This document shows positions 1-10,322 of a stretch of DNA of 64,000 nt, piece by piece; within the stretch, counting starts at the first letter, position 1, and each line of letters opens with the position of its first letter. Under the pieces are notes generated by a model. It searched no databases. It was not told the origin of the DNA and was given only the letters and a program-made list of their open reading frames with translations. The position numbers and the translations under genes are program-made. Origin of the DNA: Garra rufa. Its lineage: Eukaryota; Chordata; Actinopteri; Cypriniformes; Cyprinidae. The stretch covers positions 21,710,318-21,774,317 of the forward strand of contig NC_133368.1 of the NCBI RefSeq assembly GCF_049309525.1, in the 5' to 3' direction.

Positions 1-290
1 TAGTACTGCCCTTTAAAAGCTACAGAAGATATTTGTTTTCCTGAAGACAAAATAAGTTATTGAAAGTTTTCACCCCCTGTTTCTTTCTGAAGCATCAGTA
101 AGTGTTTGAACCTTCGGTAATAGAGTCCCTCAGTTATACTCAGTGTGAAAAGATGCATCTCAAAATCATACAGTCATTGTTGGGAAAGGTTCAAATACAT
201 AAAAATGCTGAGAGAGAAAAAAAACAATGGGACCTGAAGGATTTTTCTGAAGAACAGTGGGCAGCTCATGAACAACTATGACTAAAAAAT
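1..290. repeat. Family A foldback element, partial copy
   Basis: This stretch matches the interior of the family A copies at 12495-13235, 14303-15320 and 52928-54103, sharing phrases such as GAAGCATCAGT, CATACAGTCATTG and GATTTTTCTGAAGAACAG. It lacks a recognisable end and is cut by the window edge. It lies in the intron just upstream of the Kelch exon. The mobile-element class is inferred from the Tc1-like ends of the intact copy at 52928. Confidence 0.75.
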
Positions 291-410
291 ACCCTGCAAT
301 CATACTTTTGGTGCACTAAACTGGTAAACTTGCACTATTGTAGGTATACCTCAGGTATACTTTAAATATCTTGTTTGTTTTTACGAGAACAAATAAGCTT
401 GTACTATAAG

Positions 411-933
411 TTTGCATTCACGCCTTTATACCGCAGGTGGTATCACAAGAGATGCTTTCCAGAAAGAGCTGCTGTGTTATGACCCCGACAGAGACGTGTG
501 GAGCAGGCGAGCAGACATGATGGAGCTTCGTGGTCTTCACTGCATGTGCACCGTGGGCGACCGCCTCTACGTCATGGGTGGAAACCACTTCCGTGGGACA
601 AATGACTATGATGATGTGCTAAGCTCTGAGTTCTACAGCCCTGCGACTGACCAGTGGACAGTGGTGGCTCCGATGCCCAGAGGTCAGAGCGATGTGGGGG
701 TGGCCGTCTTTAAGGACCGCATCTATGTGGTGGGTGGTTACTCCTGGAACAGCAGGTGTATGGTGGATATCGTGCAGTGTTACGACCCTGAGAAAGATGA
801 GTGGGAGAAGGTCTTCAGTGTCCTGGAGCCTCTCGGAGGCATACGGGCCTGCACTATGACAGTTCATTGCCCAAAAGCTTCAACAGATGACGCTGAAATA
901 CAAGAGTGTCCTCTTTTAACATCCAAACGCTGA
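411..933 (+). CDS. klhl13: Kelch-like protein, last coding exon (klhl9/13 type)
   Basis: This is the C-terminal Kelch-repeat part of a BTB-BACK-Kelch protein, a family that presents substrates to Cullin-3 ubiquitin ligases. The reading frame ending in TGA at 931-933 carries Kelch blades with the usual GG pairs (YTAGGIT, YVMGGNHFRG, YVVGGYSWN) and conserved YDP..D.W strands. The stretches RGLHCMCTVG, DYDDVLS, GQSDVGVAVF and LGGIRACT are what I know from vertebrate KLHL9/KLHL13, which act with Cul3 on Aurora B in mitosis. The exon start is not settled: an AG at 409-410 keeps the LY..GG strand, while a second acceptor at 435-436 would start inside it. Upstream exons (BTB, BACK, first blades) lie outside the window. 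The C-terminal tail after the last blade differs from the mammalian one, so the exact paralogue is less certain than the family. Confidence 0.85.
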
Positions 934-1301
934 ACAGATGTTTTAATATCGCTATTAGCCTTTAAAATGTGACATACTGAAATTCGCTTTATATTGCTAG
1001 TGATTTGTATTGCAGAAACAAGTTGAATGGTTTGATTACTGTAGTGAGGGAAAATAATTTGCTTGTAAAAAGCCTTTAGTGCATAACTGTTTGTTTAAAT
1101 GTGAATGACTGTGCTTGAATGCTGTTCTCTTTTAATGCCTGATGCTACATTTGATGGTCACAGTGCTTAATATTGCATTTCTAAATTATTCTGTTCTATG
1201 TGTAACTTGTTTCAATTACTTTTATATGCTTTGCAAAAATATGTATCTATTTTTTTAAATTAGTGCATTTGTGTTTGTTACCTTTTATGTACATCTCTCC
1301 T

Positions 1302-1307
1302 AATAAA
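1302..1307 (+). terminator. klhl13: Poly(A) signal of the Kelch gene
   Basis: AATAAA lies about 370 bases after the Kelch stop codon and is preceded by a T-rich, repeat-free 3'UTR (934-1301). A second cluster of AATAAA-like words follows at about 1339-1350. 1331-1646 holds nothing else I can name. Confidence 0.7.
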
Positions 1308-1646
1308 ATGTCTACTGATTTACATTAAAGCTAAACAAATAAATAATATTAATTAAAGCCTATTTCTGAAGTGTCATTTAGATTCATTTACACAGGCTGT
1401 GTTAATGCAGGACATGCGTTAACCTGCAGTTACAAATGCATAAATAATGTTTTGATGTTTAAAAAAATACTGAATACTGATATTTTAAATGATTTAGGGG
1501 GGAAAAAGTAAAAATATACTTTAAATATAAAGCTAAAATTGCCAGGAGGAGGCGGCAAATTACTGCACGAGCCACTGAGTCATTTATTTAACCGATTTGT
1601 TTAATTTAATAACGAAACTCTGTGTGTTGTTAAAGAGACGCAAAAC

Positions 1647-2251
1647 TATGGAAGCTTGTTTCTGCCACTGAATAAAAAATGAGAAAAGGTAATTGTGACT
1701 TCATCTCGCAATTCTGACTTTTTTCTCAGAATTGTCATTTAAACTCGCAATTGCATGTTATAAAGTCAGAACTGTGCAATAGAAACTCGCAATTCTTAGA
1801 AATAGTCGTAATTTTAAGAAATAAAGTCAGAATTGCGTGATATAAACTCACAATTGCGAGAAATAAAGTCAGAATTGAAAGATAAAAAGTTTGTTTCTTG
1901 CAATTCTGACTTTTTTTCTCAGAATTGTGAGATATAAACTTGCAATTGTGAGTTTTAAAGTCCAGTTTTGAGGAGAAAAAATATGTTCTCAGAATTGCAA
2001 GTTTATATCTTACAATTCGACTTAAGTCAGAACTGCGTGTTATAGTTCTGACTTTTTTCCTCGTCATTGTGAGTTTATATCTCACAGTTCTAACTTTATA
2101 ACACGCAGTTGCAGAATCTCACAATTCTGAGAAAAAAATCTGAATTTCAAAACGTAAACTCACAATTGCGAGTAAAAAAAGGCAGAATTTTGAGTTAAAG
2201 TCACAATTACCTTTTTTTATTTTTTATTCATGGCGGAAACAGGCCTCCATA
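1647..2251. mobile_element. Family D foldback element with lattice interior
   Basis: The ends are inverted repeats beginning TATGGAAGC.TGTTTC and GCCACTGAATAAAAAA. The flanks GCAAAAC and ACAAAAC look like an imperfect 7-bp target duplication. The roughly 600-bp interior alternates CAATTCTGACTTT, TCTCAGAATTG, GAGTTTATATC and their complements, so the RNA or a single strand can fold back in many registers. There is no coding capacity; open frames here are low-complexity. The sister copy at 44918-46011 has the same ends and a perfect 7-bp duplication. Confidence 0.8.
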
Positions 2252-2462
2252 CAAAACAGATCTGATGTGGCTTTATTTGGAACTATTTTCGTTGACGAAA
2301 TGGAGCAAAAACAAAATGTAAGTCAATTAATATTAACTTCTTGTCTACTGGACAGTTTAAAAAAATCAATATCACGTTTGCAATCGTGCTGATATTTGGG
2401 GGAAAACTAGCTTACACTTTCTGTGATAATAACTATATATAAGATGATATAAATATAAAAGA

Positions 2463-2813
2463 CAGTCAAACCAAAATTTATTCAGACACCTTCAACATTT
2501 CTTATATGATCACAGTTTATTTACTATAGTTTAGAAAATGGCAATAAAATATGATTGTGGCGAGCTACGATCAACTTAGGCTTACAATGCTGTTGAGAAA
2601 CACTTCCCAGGTCAAAGTGTCAAATCAATTTTTGGTCCCAAATTTTTATTCATTTTACTGGTAGTCCACTGTATGAAGAATTTTTGGGTTTAATATGTCA
2701 GAGTTTACCTTATTTCGCTTTATTTTACATAAATTAACTATAGTGTCCTGCATCCTCTAAAAAAAAAAATATCAAAAATTATATCTGGTGTCTGAATAGT
2801 TTTGGTTTGACTA
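2463..2813. mobile_element. Family F element (Tc1-like ends)
   Basis: The left end CAGTCAAACCAAAATTTATT and the right end, its near complement (GGTTTGACTATA), bound about 350 bp of non-coding DNA. A related copy lies at 61374-61840, sharing TTCACTATAGTTTAGAAAATG-like and GGTAGTCCACTGTATGAA-like words. Ends of this form next to TA suggest a non-autonomous Tc1/mariner element. Confidence 0.7.
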
Positions 2814-2984
2814 TATAAAAGTCATACAGGCACATTTTTGGCCTTTATCTTGAATTTCAAGGGGAATCTGCACTCTCCCGGTGTGTTTTTGTTTGGTTTT
2901 GGGGTTTTTTCAAATCATATCATTTAAACAACAATTACGATATTATCCTAGACAATATATAATCGCACACCCCTACAGACAGAA

Positions 2985-3115
2985 AGCAAGTTATTTAAAA
3001 CTGTATTTAACAGTATTACTGTTTGTACTGTAATTTTGATCAAATAAATGCTGCCTTGGTGAGCATTAGATACTTCTTTTTAAAAACATTACAAGATCCT
3101 AAATTTGAATAGTAA
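2985..3115. repeat. Family C fragment
   Basis: It contains the family C right-arm words TATTACTGTTTGTACTG, GATCAAATAAATGC and TTGGTGAGCA. It is truncated at both sides. The rest of 2814-3400 shows no gene. Confidence 0.6.
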
Positions 3116-3400
3116 TTTTATCACCACTGACAAAACAGTTTAAACTCACGTCTGTATAGAACAGAATGTGTCCTACAACCTTGAGTGCTCCATCATGTTT
3201 TTGCTAAATCAGACAGAACAGATTATCAGGAGACAAAAACAACCCAAGGTCTGTAGACACCCACAGTAAACATAAAGACTACTGAAGTTAAGACTAACTG
3301 AAAAATGTTCCCACTTTCATTTCCACAAGAGAAGTGAGTTATATTCAGGATCACTCCAGTGAAGTAAAGTAACTTAATTCTGCAGTTGACATTTAAGCCA

Positions 3401-4146
3401 GTTGGTATACAATCTAGTAGTTTCTAGTATTTTAGTATCTAGTATTCTAGTAAAATAGCAGTTTTGGAAATAATGTATATTTTATTTTCACAAATTTGAC
3501 TTTTTTTGCTCAGAATCGAGTGATACAAACTCGCAATTCAGACTTATTTTCTCAGAACTGAGATATAAACTCATAATTGCTTGTTATACAGTCTCAGAAA
3601 TGAAGTCACAATTTTCAGAAATAAAGTCAGAATTGTGTGGTTAAATTGCAATTCTGACTTTTTTCTTGCAATTGTGAGTATGTATCTCGAAATTCTGACT
3701 TTTTTCTTGCAATTGTGACTTTTTTCTTGCAATTGTGAGTATGTATCTCGAAATTCTGACTTTTTTCTTGCAATTCTGACTTTTTTCTTGCAATTGTGAG
3801 TATGTATCTCGAAATTCTGACTTTTTTCTTGCAATTCTGACTTTTTTCTCAGAATTGTAAGATATAAACTCGCAATTGCGAGTAATAAAGTGCGGCTTTA
3901 GGGGGGAAAAAGACTGATATGTTCGCAGAATTGCGAGTTTATATCTCACAATTCTGACGTAATAACTCAATTGTGTTATAAATTCACAATTGCGAAATAT
4001 AAACTCGCAATTCTGAGAAAAAAGTCACAATTGCGAGATATAAACTCATAATTCTGAAAAAAAAAATGTACACATGTTGGTACATAATCTAGTAATACTT
4101 CAGTAAAATAGCAGTTTTGGAAATAATGTGGATTTTATTTTGCACA
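3401..4146. repeat. Family D-type lattice array bounded by a direct duplication
   Basis: The array at about 3490-4065 is built of the same words as family D (AATTCTGACTTTTTTC, TTGCAATTGTGAGTATG, CGAAATTCTGAC), including a near-perfect tandem stretch with about 60-bp period at 3650-3850. It lacks the TATGGAAGC ends. It sits between two direct copies of a 70-90-bp flank (3401-3495 and 4076-4146) that share GTTGGTA, ATCTAGTA, and CAGTTTTGGAAATAATGT. 4147-4549 holds only the 5' flank of the next gene. Confidence 0.75.
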
Positions 4147-4549
4147 AAATACAAATATGTTAAAAATACAATTAGGACAAAAAAAAATACCCCTAAGATC
4201 TCTTTATGTGTCTTTCACAATGTCTATTTTATAACATGTAAAGCCATTGCATAAATAAAACCTATTTGGCTGATTTCATATGAGTAGTGGCTTTCTTTGT
4301 AAAAACAGGAACCCTTAAAATAAGCAGCTGACTGCCAAACTAGCACCTTGAAAATGTTTCTCGACTCCCGTCCCTAGCCCATGGCATTGAGGCTGTCCTT
4401 GGCAAGAAGGCTTAAAAATGCACCACCCTCCCAGTCCACTCCATCATCTCTGAAGGCTCATCACGTCACTGTGGTTTTCAGACTCTGCCCTCCAGAACGG
4501 CATAATAAAAGTGTTATTTAGGAGTGAAGAGGTGCTGGTGGCAGTTGCC

Positions 4550-7400
4550 ATGACTCTGTCAGGAGATGTGTGTGTTGTGACGGGAGCCTGCGGGTTTCTG
4601 GGAGAAAAGCTGGTCAGACTGCTGTTGGAAGAGGAGAAGCTTGCTGAGATCCGACTCTTGGATAGAAACATCCAGTCTGAGCAAATACAGTCTCTAGATG
4701 GTTAGCATTTCCCATCTTCTATTTCTTCTGTTTGTGGGATTCTGTAGGTCAGTCTTTGTATTCTTCGGTTTTGTGGTGTCTCTGTATTAACTGACATTCT
4801 TGTTCCTGTTTTGCACTTAAAATCACCCTTTGCGTGTGAATATTAGGACTAGAAATAATATGCCATTATCATTTCTGTCTGTTTTTACTTCCTCTTCTCT
4901 TTGTAAGCAACAAATTGAGGCTGTTTTCATTTTGTTTCTCTGTTTTTGTCCCCAGATTGCAAGGGAGAGACTAAAGTGAGTGTTTTTGAAGGGGATATAA
5001 GAGACCGTGAGCTACTGAGAAGAGCCTGTAAAGGAGCAACACTTGTTTTCCACACTGCATCTCTTATCGATGTCATTGGAGCAGTTGAATACAGTGAATT
5101 ATATGGAGTCAATGTTAAAGGTGAGACTTCTATGCTGGTTATTAGCACATCATAACAAGACTGAATTAAAAGACTGGATTTCTTGAAATGCATGAAATCT
5201 TGTAATGCAATTACTTTAATTCTAATTATTTAAAAAAGTGTTTTGAAAGCAAAAGCCTGCAAGGGCCTTCGGTTGTAGCTGAGGACCTCAGAGTCAAATA
5301 CAGTGCCTTGAGAAAGTTTTCATACCCCTTAATTTATGTTGCCGCCTTATGTTAAACTGCTTTAAATTATTATTATTTTTCCACACAGTCTACACTCCAT
5401 ACATCATAATGACAAAGCAGAAACAGAACTGCCACAATTTAGTAAAAATAAAAAAACTGAAATAAGTACACTGTGTACCCTTAACTCAGTACTTAGAAGC
5501 ACCTTTACAGCCTCAAGTCTTTTTGGGTATGATGCACATCGGCATTTGGCAATTATCTGCCATTCTATTCCTCACCTCTTCACCTCTCAAGCTCTGTTAT
5601 GTTGAATGGGGGCAGACACACACTTTCAGGTTTCTCCAGAAATATCTGATTGGGTTCAAGGACATTCACAGAGTTGTCTATAAGCCACTCTTGTTGTGTG
5701 CTTAGGGTCATTGTCTTGTTGGAAGGTGAACCTTCTGCCCAGTCTGAGGTTCTGAATGCTCTGGATATGGTTTTCATTAAAGCTATCTCAATATTTGGAG
5801 TTTTTTTTTCTACACTGAAGTGTCCCTCAGTCCCTGCCACTGAAAAACAGACCCACAGCATGAGGCTTCTTACTTTAGTGTTGGGATGGTAGTCTGCAGG
5901 TGATGATTAGTGCCTGGGTTCCTTCAAACATGATACTTGGAATTGAGGTTCATCAGACCACAGAATCTTGTTTCTCACAGTCTGAGTGTCCTTTAGGTGC
6001 TTTTGTGCAAATTCCACTGCCACAAAGCCCAGATCGGTGGAGTGTTGCAGTGATGTTTGTCCTTCTGTAGATTTCTCCTATCTCTACATATGATCATGAA
6101 GCTCAACTAGAGTGACCATCAGGTTTTTAATCACCAGTCTAACCAAAACCCTTCTCCATCACTTGCTCAGTTTGGCCAGGAGGCCAGCTCTAAGAAGAGA
6201 CGTGGTTGTTTCAAACCTTTTCCATTCATGGTAATGGAGACTACACGCTTCTATGATCCTTCAATGCAGCAGATTTTTTTCTGAACTCTTCCCCAGATGT
6301 GTGGCTTGATGCAATCCTGTTTCTGGCCCTACAGGTTTTTTGACCTCAGGGCTTGGTTTTTTCTCTGATATGCTTTTTCAGCTCTTAGAACTTTTATTAA
6401 GACGTGTGCCTTTCCAAATTATACCCATTCAATTGAATTTGCCACAGGTTAACTTCACTCAAAGTGTAGTAACATCTACAAACAATATGAATGCTCCTGA
6501 GCTAAATTTCAACTGTCCCAGATATCCCAATATGTCAACACTGCACAATATAGTAATCAGAGACGATAAAATGTTTGTTTCTCCATTACAGGAACACAGC
6601 TGCTGCTCGAGACCTGTATCAAAGAAAACGTGGCCTCCTTTATTTACACCAGCAGCATTGAGGTGGCTGGTCCCAATCCCCAAGGTGATCCAATCATTAA
6701 CGGCAATGAGGACACCCCTTACTCTTCCTGTCTTAAGTTTAGGTACAGCAAAACCAAGCAGGAGGCTGAACAGATTTCCCTTCAGGCCAATGGAGAGCTA
6801 CTCCGCAATGGAGGTCAGCTGGCTACTTGTGCATTGAGGCCCATGTACATCTATGGACCAGGCTGTCGATTTACTTTAGGCCACATGAGGGATGGAATCC
6901 GCAATGGAAATGTGCTGCTGAGAATGTCACGGCGTGAGGCAAAAGTCAATCCTGTCTATGTGGGAAACGCAGCCCTGGCACATCTACAAGCAGCTCGGGC
7001 TCTCAAAGATTCTCTAAAAAGGGCAGTGATGGGTGGAAACTTCTATTACATCTCAGACGACACGCCACCTGTTAGCTACTCAGACTTTAACTATGCTGTT
7101 CTTTCACCATTAAGCTTTGGGATACAAGAGAGGCCTATTCTGCCCTTTCCACTTCTGTATGTTCTGTCGTTCTTCATGGAATTACTGCACATTGTGCTCC
7201 GACCCTTCGTGAAGTTCACTCCTCCCCTAAATAGGCAGCTACTGACCATGTTAAACACACCCTTTAGTTTCTCATATCAAAAGGCCCACAGGGATTTTGG
7301 ATATAGTCCTCGTTATGACTGGCCAGAGGCACGTAAGCGCACTAGCGATTGGTTAGCATCTGCCTTAGCCACAGAGAGACAACGAATTAACTTTACGTAA
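4550..7400 (+). CDS. hsd3b: 3-beta-hydroxysteroid dehydrogenase / delta5-4 isomerase
   Basis: Exons are 4550-4700, 4956-5120 and 6592-7400, giving 374 aa, close to the 373 aa of human HSD3B1. The enzyme oxidises 3-beta-hydroxy-delta5 steroids and isomerises them to delta4-3-ketosteroids using NAD. Visible features are the Rossmann motif TGACGFLG at residues 11-18, the IYTSSIEVAGPN active-site strand at about 123-134, the catalytic Tyr157-X3-Lys161 (YSKTK), ALRPMYIYG, NPVYVGN and FYYISDDTP, and a hydrophobic C-terminal stretch for membrane binding. The ATG at 4550 was chosen because it places TGxxGFLG at the family position; the frame is open upstream to a GTG only. Intron phases are 1 and 1 with canonical GT-AG sites. 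Intron 2 carries a Tc1-like relic. Which fish paralogue (hsd3b1 or hsd3b2) it is cannot be told from the sequence alone. Confidence 0.95.
5301..6520 (-). pseudogene. Tc1-like transposase relic
   Basis: The left end CAGTGCCTTGAGAAAG follows TA at 5299-5300. On the minus strand, broken pieces of a Tc1-type transposase are readable, such as LWVCFSVAGT and a later LSTQQEWL..SVNVLE segment, which correspond to the LWGCFSAAGT and QEWL..K.LNVLEWP parts of fish Tc1 elements. Frameshifts, stops and deletions interrupt it, and the catalytic DDE set is not intact. The right end is lost near 6520. It fills most of intron 2 of the hsd3b gene, antisense to it. Confidence 0.85.
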
Positions 7401-7404
7401 ATGA

Positions 7405-7524
7405 AATAAATTTTTTCTAGCTGATGTTTTATAGTAAACTTTCCTTCGAATTAGATTCACAGTAGTAGAAAACATTAGCTTTCTAATGTTTTGTGAAAAA
7501 AGCATGTTTTAGAGTAAAAATAAA
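7405..7524 (+). terminator. hsd3b: Candidate poly(A) signals of hsd3b
   Basis: AATAAA occurs at 7405-7410, five bases after the stop codon, and again at 7519-7524. The second is the likelier signal because it leaves a 3'UTR of about 140 bases. Further AATAAA words at about 8106-8120 could serve a longer form. 7525-8230 has no gene. Confidence 0.5.
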
Positions 7525-8230
7525 ACTTGGAAATGACTAAATACTATGTTTACACTTATCTCACAAAAGTAGTAGAAAAAAACAAGTACTAAAACCTTTT
7601 ACATATTCCAACTTTATTTGACTTTAATTATGTATTTTAAAATGAAAAAATAATAATTTCAGAAAGCCAAAACAAGTATTAATGCTATTTAGGCAGTACT
7701 TAATGAATTTCATATTACTTGTAAATAAACAACAGTATATTGTTGTATTTCAAAGGCCTACTTGTCTGAGTCTGTATATTACTCCACTTGTCAATTGTTG
7801 TTGTTATAATGGTTTTAATGACACATACTGCATGTGCATAAGCATATGGAGAACAAGTGAATTTGAGGAAACATGCTAAGTTTCATGAATATTTGATTCT
7901 TAAAAGGCTACCAGTAAATTCCAAACTATAAGCCATTTTAATTGAAACAAGGCAGTAATACTAATGTTGTCTGCAGCAAAGATAAGTAAGGAAGTCTAAT
8001 CCTTTTCTATCATTTATCTATCAGATGTTACAGCACCAGTTTGTAGAATTTTGGTGCACTGGTAATGTTTTATATAATTGTATTAGAAATCTGTGAAACC
8101 CTGTAAAATAAAAGATGAATAAATGTTCTTATAACTTTCATATATGATATCCAAATAACATTGAAAACAGATTTGTCATCTTGAATAACACGATTACATA
8201 TATTGCTTACCATTTAAAATTAAGAGACAA

Positions 8231-8664
8231 TACACTACCAGTCAAAGTTTTTAAACAGTAAGATTTGTAATGTTTTTAAAGAAGTCTCTTCTGCTCCCCA
8301 AGCTTGCATTTATTTGATCCAATCTACAGGAAAAAATAGCAACATTTTTAAATATTTTTACTATTTAAAATAACTGTTTTCTATTTGAATATATTTTAAA
8401 GTGTAAATTAAATTTCAGTGTCACATGATACTTCAGAAATAATTCTAATATGCTGTTTTGCTGTTAAAATAACTTTTATTATTATTATTATCAATATTTA
8501 AAACAGTTGAGTACATGCAAGGATGCTTTACATTGATCAAAAGTGATGATAAAGACATTTATAATTTTAATTAAAAATAAAATAAATGCAGGCTTGGTGA
8601 GCAGAAAACACTTCTTTAAAAAACATTAAAAATCTTACTGTTCAAAAACGTGACTGGTAGTGTA
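8231..8664. mobile_element. Family C foldback element, short copy
   Basis: It begins TACACTACCAGTCAAAG and ends TGACTGGTAGTGTA, its complement. Both arms carry the words CATTTATTTGATCC or complementary AAATAAATGCAGGC. At about 430 bp it is an internally shortened version of the 1-kb copies at 32875 and 58283. Confidence 0.8.
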
Positions 8665-10276
8665 TGGCTCATAAAAAAATATATATTATATAAAATTTCT
8701 AAAAGGACAAGTATTGTGGTATGAATAATGCATTCTCATATTGCACGTGCAGTTCTAGAATTATTTGATTTATTTTCTTTTTCTAGCATGCTGTCTTCAG
8801 TACCATGACAATTTGTTTTGTGTAGTGTAGCCTACCATTTTTACATCACAATATTACTATATTATAATGATATATTATATAATTAAACTTCTTTTGCAGG
8901 CTAAAATAACATGAAGGCATCACCATCTTACCTATGACATCCTGTGACACGCAATTAATGTAAATACATTTAATGTAAATACATTTACATTAATTTAAAT
9001 TTAAGTTTAATGTGAGTCCACCACATATACCCCATATCTTATAAGAGGAAGAATAAGAATTATTTAGACTTACTCTGGTACTCCTCCTCAGCCTGATCCA
9101 GGTCGTATTTTGCAACTCTGCGGCGAGGAAAATTAAGAGCGGGCCTCCAGAAACTCTTCTTCCTCTTTTCTCCTCTCTCCCTGCCTCCTTTCTCCTTCCA
9201 CAAATCTCCCCAGCCTCAACAGGCTTCTCATAAAAACGATGAGGATGGTTCTCCGCTGACGGTGGTGTTTCTGAATAGGTTCGTGTACACACTCCATATG
9301 AATCGCTTTGTTTGGTCGTGAACTTTCCCCATCCCATGATAACAGCGTTTGTCACTCACGAATAGTCAGAAAACTACGAAACTTAAGCCTACAAAACGAG
9401 CAAAACGTGATATTTCGGCTAAATACTGTAATAGGCAACATACTGTAACATATAAATTTCACTTAGTTTGAAGTAAACAAAAAAAATTGTCACAGAATTG
9501 TGACGTAATACGATAATGATAATGCAAATCCTACGAGAATCCTGTTTCATGGTAAAATTCATGCTAATGATATTTTTAATAAATGATATGATTTGATGTA
9601 CTGTGTACATTGCGATGTGTAAATATAGCTATGAAGGCCTGCTTTAACGTTTTGGATGTTAAAGTGACAGGGTGTTTTTGGATGATAAAGGCACAAAGGT
9701 TTGAATGAGAAAATAAAGCTCGAATTAAGCACAAATTCAGGTAAACACGTGTCAATTTTGTGCGTTATGGCTAGTGTATGATGCAAGTAGGGCCAATTGA
9801 TTGTGTTAATTTTGTGTTAATTTCACTTCAATCCAGCTAAAACTCTTCTGAGAGTTTTGGCTCAACACTGTGCCAAAGAGGCCAGAGTCCAGCCTTTGGA
9901 AAAACAATCAAACTTTTCATCTGTGAGGTCATAGGTTTGCAACCAGCTGCAGACCAGTGGATAGATCGTTTGTTTTTCATTGTTGTAGTCAAAGCCTAGA
10001 AAGAATCTTCACTAGCTACACAAGCTGTCACAGGATGGATGCTGAGAATTAATGTCTCTCACGCTGACATGGTTTATAACTGCACACCAGGAATGAAAGG
10101 AAAAGCCATTCATCTCGCTTAATCGGATATTGAAGCATTTTTCTCAGAACAAACCATTGTGTAACAGGTTCTGGCTGGATATTAAGTGGATTCCAGGCTT
10201 CTTAGGGCAACTAGTTGAAGAACAGGAACAAATGTGTTGAAAGGATGCAGAAAGAGAAAGAATGATTTTGCACCCA
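8665..10276. other. Spacer between hsd3b and pla1a
   Basis: This AT-rich spacer contains no dispersed repeat I could match. It contains one purine-rich block, best read on the minus strand at about 9067-9300, that ends in a strong splice donor (see the separate entry), and AT-rich inverted words TTAATGTAAATACATTTA at about 8950-8995. No full open frame is convincing. Confidence 0.5.
9067..9300 (-). other. Possible first exon of an unknown minus-strand transcript
   Basis: On the minus strand this GC- and purine-richer block ends in a strong donor-like GTAAGTC just after TACCAGA (about 9066). One frame starting at an ATG near 9231 reads MRSLLRLGRFVEGERRQGE and stops after about 32 codons; a second frame ends AKYDLDQAEEEYQ at the donor. 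No frame runs through the whole block and I recognise no family. A non-coding or 5'UTR exon fits as well as a coding one. No further exon is visible on the minus strand before hsd3b. Confidence 0.25.
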
Positions 10277-10283
10277 TATAAAA
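10277..10283 (+). promoter_or_regulatory. pla1a: TATA box of pla1a
   Basis: TATAAAA lies 40 bases before the pla1a start codon, so transcription would start only some 10-20 bases before the ATG. It is the only TATA-like word in good context here. A short 5'UTR or an upstream non-coding exon are both possible. Confidence 0.5.
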
Positions 10284-10322
10284 TTCTAACCAGCGGAAAC
10301 ATCTCACTCAGCTGATTTCATC

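Noticed and set aside
1735..2085. 116-codon minus-strand open frame
   Set aside because: Again only lattice sequence of the family D element.
3650..3850. Regular direct repeats with about 60-bp period, reminiscent of a CRISPR array
   Set aside because: The 'spacers' are not unique; they are complements of the repeat itself, part of the family D lattice, and the host is a vertebrate.
3571..3970. Overlapping minus-strand open frames of about 90-110 codons
   Set aside because: They translate the lattice into repetitive Lys/Ser/Arg/Ile text; low complexity and no start context.
6340..6837. 165-codon plus-strand frame
   Set aside because: It runs from the Tc1-like relic across the acceptor into hsd3b exon 3 in the wrong frame.
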